In this document: positions 1 to 5,452 of the stretch, piece by piece
Position numbering within the stretch: position 1 is the first letter of the stretch
Layout of the letters: each line of letters opens with the position of its first letter
NCBI GenBank assembly: GCA_019243595.1
Contig: JAFAUA010000500.1
Location: 1 to 5,452, forward strand
Length of the DNA stretch: 5,452 nucleotides
Origin: Acidimicrobiia bacterium
Lineage (GTDB): Bacteria; Actinomycetota; Acidimicrobiia; Acidimicrobiales; AC-14
Reading direction: 5' to 3'
Translations under genes and position numbers: made by a program
The notes under the pieces: model-generated
The model's input: only the letters and a program-made list of their open reading frames with translations
Databases searched by the model: none
What the model was told of the DNA's origin: nothing

Positions 1-460
1 CGAGTCCAGCAACCGCCCACAGAGCAAGCACGGCGCCAACGGCGACTGACAGGGCCGAGTGGTATTTGGCGGCGAGGTTGGCCGTCAATATCTGGGTCAG
101 GTCGCCCCACTCCGCAACAAAGATGACGATGAACGCCGTGAGGATCACACCGTGGCGCGATGCCTCCTGGTCGGCCAGCTCCTCCTCGTCCCTGGTGCCC
201 TCCCGCCACGCGTAGACGGCACCAAGCAAGAACAGCACGGCGACGACAGCCTCGACCGCACGATGGGGAAGCACGGCGAAGAGCGCGACGCCGATGGTCG
301 TCGCTATGGCCACATGCACCACGAACGCACCGGCCGCACCCACCCAGACGTGATGAGGGCGACCCTTCGTCGCCATCACAAGGCTGGCGAACATCGTCTT
401 GTCCGGTAGCTCGCCGACGAAGATGACCGGAAAGCAAATCAGGGCGATGGACGGATGCAC
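1..460 (-). CDS. TMEM165/GDT1 (UPF0016) family cation transporter, C-terminus cut by window edge
   Basis: The reading frame gives 153 residues and runs off the window with no stop. It carries both hallmark motifs of the GDT1 family: ELPDKT at residues 17-22, in helix 1, and EWGDLTQ at residues 117-123, at the start of the second inverted half. The acidic residues E17/D20 and E117/D120 are the expected cation ligands. Known relatives (human TMEM165, yeast Gdt1, bacterial MneA/Mnx) move Mn2+ or Ca2+ out of the cytosol in exchange for protons, so Mn2+ export is the likely role. Helices lie around 4-30, 38-63, 67-84 and 104-130, with an acidic cytosolic loop around 86-100. Full-length bacterial members are about 190-200 aa, so roughly 40 residues are missing. 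The first motif has Pro19 where the general consensus has Gly; I recall this from actinobacterial relatives. GTG at 460 is chosen because an in-frame TAG lies at 469-467 and the protein then begins in the usual way just before helix 1. No strong ribosome binding site is visible. Confidence 0.9.
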   Translation of the reverse strand, partial: MHPSIALICFPVIFVGELPDKTMFASLVMATKGRPHHVWVGAAGAFVVHVAIATTIGVALFAVLPHRAVEAVVAVLFLLGAVYAWREGTRDEEELADQEASRHGVILTAFIVIFVAEWGDLTQILTANLAAKYHSALSVAVGAVLALWAVAGL

Positions 461-540
461 GAGCCGCTACCGGACCAGGTCCCGGGCGGCGCACCCCAAC
501 CACCACCTGACCGATGGTTCTCGTCGTTGCCGCGTGAGGC
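461..540 (-). other. 80-nt spacer and leader before the GDT1-family gene
   Basis: This is the only real gap in the window. It follows the stop of the His-motif protein and precedes the GTG of the GDT1-family gene. Read in the gene's direction it holds a G-rich stretch (complement of 494-512) and a short imperfect dyad (470-485) close to the start codon. I see no convincing -35/-10 pair and no manganese riboswitch signature. It could be a plain intergenic spacer or a site of leader-level control. Confidence 0.5.
470..485. repeat. Short inverted repeat just upstream of the GDT1-family start
   Basis: The + strand reads CCGGACC-A-GGTCCCGG. The five-base arms GGACC and GGTCC match perfectly around a single A, and the outer CC/GG pairs form if one C is bulged. 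It lies about 10-25 nt before the GTG at 460, where either a repressor or an RNA hairpin could affect translation. A one-base loop cannot form as such in RNA, so a DNA operator dyad is as plausible as a hairpin. The arms are short and could arise by chance in DNA this GC-rich. Confidence 0.25.
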
Positions 541-936
541 TCATCGCCGGCGCCACACGCGCACGAGCCCAATCCCGACCGCGAGCAGCACCGCGGCGAC
601 GACGCCTCCTACGACGGCGAGCAGCATGACGTTGTTATGCGGCGTCGGCTTGGCGCCCGAGCCCGTCTGCGGCGCGAGGTCGTCGAGCTTGGGATCGACG
701 AACGCGTTGGTGACGACATCTCGCGCATGGTCAACGTGGTGCGTGAACGAGTGGTCGACGAAGAGCAACCGGCCCGTGTTAGCCGCGAACTCCCACGACC
801 CCGGGGCTCCTCGTGCCGGGGCGCCAGCCGCCGCGGTCGTCAACGCGAGGACCGCAAGGGCGCCGGCCCCTGCCACGGCACGACACCGCCGCCGGAGCCG
901 CGCTGGCTGTCGATCAGGCGGCGGGTTCGTCGGCAC
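541..936 (-). CDS. Small secreted, C-terminally anchored protein with a His-rich motif; function unknown
   Basis: The 131-aa product has a basic N-terminus (RLRRRCR at 13-19) followed by a hydrophobic Ala/Leu stretch at about 20-38, which looks like a signal peptide with cleavage near residues 38-45. An extracytoplasmic segment of about 60 residues follows. It contains DHSFTHHVDH at 61-70, giving H62, H66, H67, H70 and two Asp, a plausible metal-binding cluster. A Gly/Pro-rich linker at 88-100 leads to a membrane helix at about 102-124 and a basic RVWRRR tail. This predicts a domain held on the outer face of the membrane. GTG at 936 is chosen because GGAG lies 7 nt upstream (947-944) and the resulting N-terminus makes a proper signal peptide. 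The gene overlaps the 3' end of the ATPase gene by 23 nt, pointing to translational coupling. I do not recognise the family. It might be an accessory or substrate-capture subunit for the adjacent ABC transporter, which has no binding protein here; this is inference. Confidence 0.75.
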   Translation of the reverse strand: MPTNPPPDRQPARLRRRCRAVAGAGALAVLALTTAAAGAPARGAPGSWEFAANTGRLLFVDHSFTHHVDHARDVVTNAFVDPKLDDLAPQTGSGAKPTPHNNVMLLAVVGGVVAAVLLAVGIGLVRVWRRR

Positions 937-2272
937 TCCCTGTCTCCAGCGTGAGCTGTCCCGAGTTGGCGTCGTATTCGAACAACTCGCCGTAGCGACC
1001 CCAGTCGATGGCGATGTCGAGCTGGTGGCGCGCTTCGTCCTCGGCGAACCCTCGTCGCAGGAGGTCCAGAAAGAAGCTCTCGCCAAGCGTGCCGTCCTTC
1101 GTGTTGGCCAGCGACTTGCAGATGGCGCGCACGAGGGGTGCCCGCTTCTGGGCCTGCTTGGCGAAGATCTCCTTGCTGACGAGGATGTCGGCCTGCACGA
1201 ACGTGCGGCCGGCCTCGGTGAGCTCCAGGTCGGCCTCGTCGACCACGGCCAGGTCGAGCAAGTCGGCGGCATCGACGATCGGCAGCAGGTCGTCGACCTC
1301 GAAGGTCAGCTCGCTGGCCAGCACCGGCAGGTCTTCGCGCCCGCCGCGCGCCGCGAGGATCTCCAACAGGCCCGCCAAGCCGCCGACCGTAGCTGCGGGA
1401 AGGGGCTGGTCGGTTGGCGACGCGGGGGCCGAAACCTCGGCCTGCGCGGGAGCTACGACGGCTTCCTCCCGCTCGGTCATGATCCCGTAGATCTCGTCGA
1501 CCAGGCGCACGAACGCCGGATCGCGGCGATCCCGGGGGCGCCCGAGCTCCACCGAAAGCTCGGTGCGGATGCGGCCGGGGTTGGCGGCAAGCACGAAGAT
1601 GCGGTCGGCCAGGAGTACCGCCTCTTCGATGTTGTGGGTGACGATGAGCATGGCCTTCGTCGGGAAGTCCCGCGTCTCCCACATGCGCAGCAGCTCGGTC
1701 CGCAGGTTCTCGGCCGTGAGCACGTCGAGGGCGGAGAAGGGCTCGTCCATCAGCAGGGCGTCGGGCTCGACGACGAGGGCACGCGCGAAGCCCACCCGCT
1801 GGCGCATGCCGCCGGAGAGCTCCTTGGGGTAGGCGGACTCGAAGCCGTCGAGGCCGATCCGGTCGATGGCCCGCTCGGCCTGCTGGTGACGCTTCTCCAG
1901 CGGTACGCCCCTCGCCTCGAGGCCCAGCTCGACGTTCTGGCGCACGGTCAGCCAGGGGAGCAGGGCGAAGCTCTGGAAGACCATCGCCACCCCGGGATTC
2001 GCCCCCGTGACGGGGCGGCCGCGGTAGAGGACCTTCCCACTCGAGGGCGCGATCAGCCCGGCGATGCAGCGCAGGAGCGTCGACTTGCCCGAGCCCGACT
2101 TGCCCAACAGGGCCACGATCTCGCCCTCGGCGAGGGTGAGGGAGACGTCCTCGAGCACGGGGAGGGGCTGGCCCTCGGGCGTCGTGAAGCTCTTGGTGAC
2201 GCCGTCGACTTCGACGATCGTCGTGGGGGCGGCGGGGCCGTCGGCCACACCTCGTGCTTGGACGTCGGTCAT
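914..2272 (-). CDS. ABC transporter ATPase, NitT/TauT-like, with C-terminal AAA-associated domain
   Basis: The 452-aa protein is the nucleotide-binding subunit for the fused permease encoded just upstream. Residues 18-245 form a complete ABC domain: Walker A GKSGSGKST at 57-65, Q-loop Gln100 in VFQSFALLPW, signature LSGGM at 152-156, Walker B LLMDEP at 173-178 with catalytic Glu177, D-loop SALD at 180-183 and switch His213. All catalytic residues are present, so it should hydrolyse ATP. The ABC part most resembles ATPases of nitrate/sulfonate/taurine importers. After a linker rich in Ala, Pro and acidic residues (about 266-295), residues 295-442 form an acidic helical domain matching what I know as the AAA-associated C-terminal family (PF09821), typical of ATPases paired with duplicated permeases. 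The role of that domain is unknown. ATG at 2272 is supported by GAGGAG at 2283-2278 and a 16-nt gap after the permease stop. Substrate labels such as nitrate or bicarbonate would be homology guesses only. Confidence 0.93.
   Translation of the reverse strand: MTDVQARGVADGPAAPTTIVEVDGVTKSFTTPEGQPLPVLEDVSLTLAEGEIVALLGKSGSGKSTLLRCIAGLIAPSSGKVLYRGRPVTGANPGVAMVFQSFALLPWLTVRQNVELGLEARGVPLEKRHQQAERAIDRIGLDGFESAYPKELSGGMRQRVGFARALVVEPDALLMDEPFSALDVLTAENLRTELLRMWETRDFPTKAMLIVTHNIEEAVLLADRIFVLAANPGRIRTELSVELGRPRDRRDPAFVRLVDEIYGIMTEREEAVVAPAQAEVSAPASPTDQPLPAATVGGLAGLLEILAARGGREDLPVLASELTFEVDDLLPIVDAADLLDLAVVDEADLELTEAGRTFVQADILVSKEIFAKQAQKRAPLVRAICKSLANTKDGTLGESFFLDLLRRGFAEDEARHQLDIAIDWGRYGELFEYDANSGQLTLETGSADEPAA
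944..947 (-). promoter_or_regulatory. Shine-Dalgarno site of the His-motif protein gene, inside the ATPase gene
   Basis: GGAG lies 7 nt before the GTG at 936, embedded in the last codons of the ATPase gene. It supports the overlapping GTG start, which is otherwise easy to miss. Confidence 0.6.
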
Positions 2273-2277
2273 CGTGT

Positions 2278-2283
2278 CTCCTC
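2278..2283 (-). promoter_or_regulatory. Shine-Dalgarno site of the ABC ATPase gene
   Basis: GAGGAG lies 5 nt before the ATG at 2272, within the 16-nt gap after the permease stop. It fixes the ATPase start. Confidence 0.75.
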
Positions 2284-2288
2284 GGGGC

Positions 2289-4025
2289 TCACAGCGAATA
2301 GCGGGTCTCGGCCAGCCGGTACAGGCGTCGCCACACCAGGCGGTTCAGTCCCACGACGTACAGGCTCATCACGACCACGCCGGTCAGGATGCGGGGGAAG
2401 TCGCCCTTGGCGGTCGCATCGGTGATGTAGGCGCCCAGGCCGCTGGCCGCCAGGTGATGGTGGCCGAAGTCCACGACCTCAGCGACGATCGACGCGTTCC
2501 ACGCGCCGCCCGCCGCGGTGATCCCGCCGGTCACGTAGAAGGGGAAGATGGCGGGCAGGATGAGTCGTTGCCAGCGTTGCCGCCGCGGCAGCCCGAAGTT
2601 GGCGCTCATCTCCCGCAGGTCGGTGGGGACCGACATGCCCCCGGCGATGGCGTTGAACAGGATGTACCACTGGGCGCCCAGGGCCATCAGGAGGATCCCG
2701 CCCAGGTTGAGGCTGATGCCCAGATCGATGAAGGCGACGGTGGCGAACGGAAACAGCAGGATGGCGGGGAAGCTGGCCAGGACCTGCACGATGGGCTGGG
2801 CGTAGCGGGCGAGGCGCGGGCTCATGCCGATGACTACGCCGATCGGCACCCACACCAGCGTCGCGAACACCAAAAGAACAACGACGCGGCCGAAGGTGAT
2901 CGCCCCCAAGCCCAGGGCGTGGGGGAACTCGCCGAAGCCGATGGTGTTGCCGATGTAGGCGAGGCCCCGCCACGCGCCAAAGACCGCGACCGCGCCGACG
3001 ACCACTGAGAAGGCGACGTCGCCGGCGCGTTGGCGGCCGGGATCGGTCGTCAGCGGGTAGTCGGCGAGGCCGAAGGGACGGCTCAGGCGATCAAGTGCTC
3101 GGCCGACGGGGCGCGTCGCCCGCCCGAGGGCGGCGGGGAGCTGGGAGCGCCGGAGCGTGTCGAGCACCAGGCTGCGCGGGCGCTCGGCGGCCTCGGACTC
3201 CTCCATGCGGAACTTCTCGGCCCACGCCACCAGCGGCCGCCAAAAGAACACGTTCACGGCGATGACCATGACGATCATCACGACGATGGCGATGCCGACC
3301 TTCCCCAGCGACCCCTCGGCGACCGCGGCAGCCACGTAGCTGCCGATACCGGGCAGGGTGTAGTGGTGATTCAGCACGCTGATGGCTTCTGACGCGGCCA
3401 GGAAGAACCAGCCGCCGCCGAAGCTCATCATCCCGTTCCAGACCAGGCCGATCATCGAGGACGGCACGTCGAGGCGCCAGAAGCGCTGCCATTTGGTCAG
3501 CCGGTAGAGGCGCGCCGCCTCGTCGAGCTCGCGGGGCTGGGTGATCAGTGAGTGGTAGAAGCTGAAGGTCATGTTCCATGCCTGGGACGTGAAGATGGCG
3601 AAGATCGCTGCGCACTCCAGGCCCAGGGTGGAGCCGGGGAACAGGGCGATGAAGCCCGTCACCGTGATCGACAGGAAGCCCAGGATGGGCACCGACTGGA
3701 GGATGTCGAGTACCGGGATCAGGACTTTCTCGGCGCGGCGGAGTCGGGCCGCGGCCGTGCCGTAGACGAAGGTGAAGACAAGAGAGAGCCCCAGGGCGAT
3801 GAACATCCGCAGCAGCGACCGGGCCGCGTAATAGGGAAGGTTCGCGGGGTTGGTCGAGATCTGCTCGGAGGCCCGGGTGGGGACGAACGAGACGTTCATC
3901 GACTCGCCCAGCCGCAGCACCCCGAACAGCAGCGCGACGACGCCCGCGCCGACCAACAGGTCGACGGGCCGGATGGGCGGGCGCCGAAGGACTCCCCTGG
4001 TTGGAAACGGTCGCCGGACGACCAT
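2289..4025 (-). CDS. Fused, duplicated ABC permease (two BPD-type domains in one chain)
   Basis: The 578-aa membrane protein contains two tandem permease domains of the binding-protein-dependent type, about 65-270 and 375-572, so one chain supplies both membrane halves. Each half has a cytosolic EAA loop that docks on the ATPase: residues 166-188 (ELDEAARLYR through DVP) and 469-491 (DLREMSANFG through LILP). The conserved Gly is kept in the second loop (Gly478) but is Arg175 in the first. The halves also align after the loop: WFFLAASEAISV with SIVAEVVDF, then LPGIGSYV with ASGLGAYI. An extra helix lies at about 22-38, and a basic linker at about 270-335 joins the halves. This architecture matches the 'duplicated permease' anion-type group (COG4986), which normally pairs with ATPases like the next gene. 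Histidines occur at matching places, H220-H221 and H522-H524, probably on the outer face. ATG at 4025 lies 3 nt after the upstream stop; AGAGGA about 10 nt upstream may serve as the ribosome binding site. No substrate-binding protein gene is nearby, so the substrate is unknown. Confidence 0.92.
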   Translation of the reverse strand: MVVRRPFPTRGVLRRPPIRPVDLLVGAGVVALLFGVLRLGESMNVSFVPTRASEQISTNPANLPYYAARSLLRMFIALGLSLVFTFVYGTAAARLRRAEKVLIPVLDILQSVPILGFLSITVTGFIALFPGSTLGLECAAIFAIFTSQAWNMTFSFYHSLITQPRELDEAARLYRLTKWQRFWRLDVPSSMIGLVWNGMMSFGGGWFFLAASEAISVLNHHYTLPGIGSYVAAAVAEGSLGKVGIAIVVMIVMVIAVNVFFWRPLVAWAEKFRMEESEAAERPRSLVLDTLRRSQLPAALGRATRPVGRALDRLSRPFGLADYPLTTDPGRQRAGDVAFSVVVGAVAVFGAWRGLAYIGNTIGFGEFPHALGLGAITFGRVVVLLVFATLVWVPIGVVIGMSPRLARYAQPIVQVLASFPAILLFPFATVAFIDLGISLNLGGILLMALGAQWYILFNAIAGGMSVPTDLREMSANFGLPRRQRWQRLILPAIFPFYVTGGITAAGGAWNASIVAEVVDFGHHHLAASGLGAYITDATAKGDFPRILTGVVVMSLYVVGLNRLVWRRLYRLAETRYSL

Positions 4026-4028
4026 CGC

Positions 4029-4322
4029 TCAGCGATCCTCTTTCGACGGGCGACCGGGCGAGTTGGACTGACGTCGGCGCTGGGCCTGTCGGAGCGCGAA
4101 CGACCAGCGGTACAGCGTGCCGATCAGCAGGCCGCTTGTAACCGAGCACAAGACCTGGGTCGCGCTTTCATGCGTGGACGCGAGGATGACGATGTTGACG
4201 ATCGCGGTGACGACGACCGCGGCCGCAAGAAGGCCACCCGCCCTGCCGCTGCGGACGGCGCCAGGCGCGGCGATGACAAGAACGGCGGCGACTGCCGCCA
4301 ACAACACTGAAACAAAGAGCAC
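4029..4322 (-). CDS. Small three-helix membrane protein, function unknown
   Basis: The 97-aa product has three predicted membrane helices. Numbered from the alternative GTG at 4328, they lie at about 2-21, 31-50 and 57-75. A hydrophilic, basic C-terminal tail follows (QAQRRRQSNS and onward), probably cytosolic. I find no recognised motif and cannot name a family. GTG at 4322 is preferred over the in-frame GTG at 4328 because the strong Shine-Dalgarno GGAGGTGA (4332-4325) sits properly upstream of 4322 but overlaps 4328. Its place between the CDF and permease genes, with gaps of 12 and 3 nt, makes co-translation with them very likely. It may be an accessory membrane subunit of either transporter; this is inference. 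Cys61 and His53 (same numbering) are the only obvious potential metal ligands, so direct metal binding is not evident. Confidence 0.75.
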   Translation of the reverse strand: MLFVSVLLAAVAAVLVIAAPGAVRSGRAGGLLAAAVVVTAIVNIVILASTHESATQVLCSVTSGLLIGTLYRWSFALRQAQRRRQSNSPGRPSKEDR

Positions 4323-4324
4323 GC

Positions 4325-4332
4325 TCACCTCC
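4325..4332 (-). promoter_or_regulatory. Shine-Dalgarno site that decides the start of the three-helix protein gene
   Basis: In gene direction the sequence is GGAGGTGA, a near-perfect anti-16S match, just after the CDF stop codon (4337-4335). It is placed correctly for GTG at 4322. The GTG at 4328 lies inside it and would have no free ribosome binding site. Confidence 0.7.
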
Positions 4333-4334
4333 GA

Positions 4335-5387
4335 TCATCGATGTCGACCCAGCGGGCCGGCGTTTCGAACGAGTCGGCGCGGAAAGTGGTGGGCCGTCGC
4401 CGCGTGATGGTCACGACCGTCGTGGCCGCAGGGGTTCGAGTGAATAGTCGCCCGCGCGAGGCGGGGGATGTCGTGCAGCAGTTGGTGGTGCGTCTCTTGG
4501 GCAATGTCGTGAGCATCAGCCAGGCTGACGTCGCAATCGGAGACCACCTCCAACTCGGCCCACAACTCGTGGCCGACCCAGCGAATCCGCACCGACTCGA
4601 CCGCCTCGACGCCGGGCACCGCACCTGCCACTTCGCTCACCTGGTCCACAAGCCCGGGCTCGACGCTGTCCATGAGACGGCGGTAGATGTCGCGTGCCGC
4701 CGAGCGCAGCACGACGAGGATGGCGCCGGTGATCGCCAGGCCGATGACCGGGTCGGCCAGCTTCCAGCCGAAGCCGGTGCCGACAGCGCCGAGAACAACC
4801 GCCAGCGATGTCAGCCCGTCAGTGCGCGCGTGGCGGCCGTCGGCGACGAGAGCGGCTGAGCCGACACGCCGGCCGACTTTGATGCGATAGACGGCGACGA
4901 GCTCGTTGCCGGCGAATCCGATAGCCCCCGCCGCGGCGACCCACGCCAGGTTCGACACCGGACGGGGGTGGGCGAGGCGGCTTATCGCCTCCGAGCCGGC
5001 GAGGGCTGAGGACAGGGCGATGACGGCGATGATGAAGATCCCCGCCAGGTCCTCTGCCCGCCCGTAGCCATAGGTGTAGCGCTTCGATCCAGGCCGGCGC
5101 CCGATCCAGAAGGCGACGCCGAGGGGAACAGCCGTGAGGGCGTCGGCGAAGTTGTGGATCGTGTCCGCGAGAAGCGCGACAGACCCGCTGACGACCAGGA
5201 CGCCCAGCTGCATTGCGGCGGTGACGGCAAGGACGATGAGGGAGATCGTGAGCGCTCGCATCGCATCGCCATGGGCCTCGAGCGCGGACGCGACCGACTC
5301 TGCCGTCTCGTGGCTGTGGCCACCGAGGACCGAGCGCAGCCACCCGCGCAGCCCGCCTTCGTCGTGGCGGTGGCGGTGGTCGTTCAT
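4335..5387 (-). CDS. Cation diffusion facilitator (CDF) family metal/proton antiporter
   Basis: The 350-aa protein exports divalent metal ions from the cytosol using the proton gradient. Six membrane helices span about 43-230, followed by a cytosolic dimerisation domain at about 240-318 (VSLADAHDIAQ at 287-297 and ATIHSNP at 313-319 are typical of it). The transport-site ligands are visible: H78 and D82 in helix 2 (HNFAD) and H186 and D190 in helix 5 (HARTD). This HxxxD/HxxxD pattern is that of zinc-type members such as CzcD and ZitB rather than the Asp-rich Mn-type, so Zn2+ (possibly Co, Ni or Cd) is the best guess. RYTYGYGRAE at 103-112 is another family mark. The ends are His-rich: HRHRH at 4-8, HSH at 24-26, and a tail at 316-334 with H316, C320, H322, H327, H328, H333 and H334. 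ATG at 5387 is the only start available in frame; it overlaps the stop of the preceding gene as ATGA and has no Shine-Dalgarno of its own, indicating translational coupling. Confidence 0.93.
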   Translation of the reverse strand: MNDHRHRHDEGGLRGWLRSVLGGHSHETAESVASALEAHGDAMRALTISLIVLAVTAAMQLGVLVVSGSVALLADTIHNFADALTAVPLGVAFWIGRRPGSKRYTYGYGRAEDLAGIFIIAVIALSSALAGSEAISRLAHPRPVSNLAWVAAAGAIGFAGNELVAVYRIKVGRRVGSAALVADGRHARTDGLTSLAVVLGAVGTGFGWKLADPVIGLAITGAILVVLRSAARDIYRRLMDSVEPGLVDQVSEVAGAVPGVEAVESVRIRWVGHELWAELEVVSDCDVSLADAHDIAQETHHQLLHDIPRLARATIHSNPCGHDGRDHHAATAHHFPRRLVRNAGPLGRHR

Positions 5388-5452
5388 GCGCGTCGGGAAC
5401 GGCGGCTGGTTCCCGCTGTCGCCGAGGCGTGGTCGGGAAGATCCTGCACAAC
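5384..5452 (-). CDS. C-terminal end of an upstream gene (22 residues visible), unidentified
   Basis: One frame entering from the window edge reads 22 residues beginning VVQDLPDHAS and ending RRSRRA, with a TGA at 5386-5384 that overlaps the CDF ATG as ATGA. Such overlaps are common between co-translated genes, and the CDF gene has no ribosome binding site of its own. Metal-responsive ArsR-type repressors often precede CDF genes in actinobacteria, and a short His/Asp-containing, basic C-terminus would fit, but 22 residues are too few to identify anything. Confidence 0.4.
   Translation of the reverse strand, partial: VVQDLPDHASATAGTSRRSRRA

Noticed and set aside
59..409. 116-aa + strand frame at the left edge
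   Set aside because: It is antisense to the GDT1-family gene, whose minus-strand translation has both signature motifs.
461..540. yybP-ykoY manganese riboswitch before the GDT1-family gene
   Set aside because: Genes of this family often have this riboswitch, so I looked for it. The spacer is only 80 nt and lacks the GGGGAGTAG-type core and its paired elements.
840..1682. 280-aa and other minus-strand frames overlapping the ATPase
   Set aside because: These are Arg/Pro/Gly-rich out-of-frame translations of the ATPase gene. Only the part below 936 in the frame ending at 541 makes a sensible protein.
455..2425. 656-aa open frame on the + strand
   Set aside because: It lies antisense to the ATPase, the His-motif gene and part of the permease. 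It has no recognisable domain and is low in hydrophobic structure; stop-poor antisense frames are expected in GC-rich genes. The minus-strand genes have clear motifs.
2064..3008. 314-aa open frame on the + strand opposite the permease
   Set aside because: Its composition is Gln/Asp/Gly/Arg-rich without motifs, as expected for the antisense of a membrane-protein gene of high GC content.
4029..4328. Start of the three-helix protein at GTG 4328
   Set aside because: This GTG lies within the Shine-Dalgarno sequence GGAGGTGA. The next in-frame GTG, at 4322, has correct spacing.

Overview
The window reads as one co-directional block on the minus strand of a GC-rich genome. GTG starts, dense gene packing and C/G-biased third codon positions, together with the form of the GDT1-family protein (ELPDKT and EWGDLTQ motifs), fit an actinobacterium. 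That assignment is inferred from composition and protein style, not from a marker gene.

In transcription order (high to low coordinates) the block holds: the last 22 codons of an unidentified gene; a cation diffusion facilitator (CDF) metal exporter with His-rich ends; a 97-aa three-helix membrane protein of unknown role; a fused two-domain ABC permease of the NitT/TauT-like 'duplicated permease' type; its ATPase, which carries a C-terminal AAA-associated domain; a 131-aa signal-peptide and C-terminally anchored protein with a short His-rich motif; and, after an 80-nt spacer, a TMEM165/GDT1 (UPF0016) cation transporter cut by the window edge. The last two genes start at GTG. The small anchored gene overlaps the ATPase gene by 23 nt.

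Spacing is tight from the first fragment to the His-motif protein: ATGA overlap, 12 nt, 3 nt, 16 nt, then a 23-nt overlap. These genes are therefore likely one transcription unit. The GDT1-family gene follows after 80 nt and may be co-transcribed or have its own leader control.

The two recognisable secondary transporters at the ends (CDF, usually Zn/Co/Ni/Cd/Mn export; GDT1 family, Mn/Ca export) suggest a divalent-metal theme. The ABC pair between them belongs to a family usually labelled nitrate/sulfonate/bicarbonate-like, but no substrate-binding protein is present. Beside it sits a small membrane-tethered extracytoplasmic protein with the motif DHSFTHHVDH, and the permease has paired histidines at equivalent places in both halves. 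The main hypothesis is that the ABC pair, the His-motif protein and perhaps the three-helix protein form an undescribed metal-handling transporter. This is inference from context; direction and substrate cannot be read from the sequence. No RNA genes, mobile elements or CRISPR arrays were seen.
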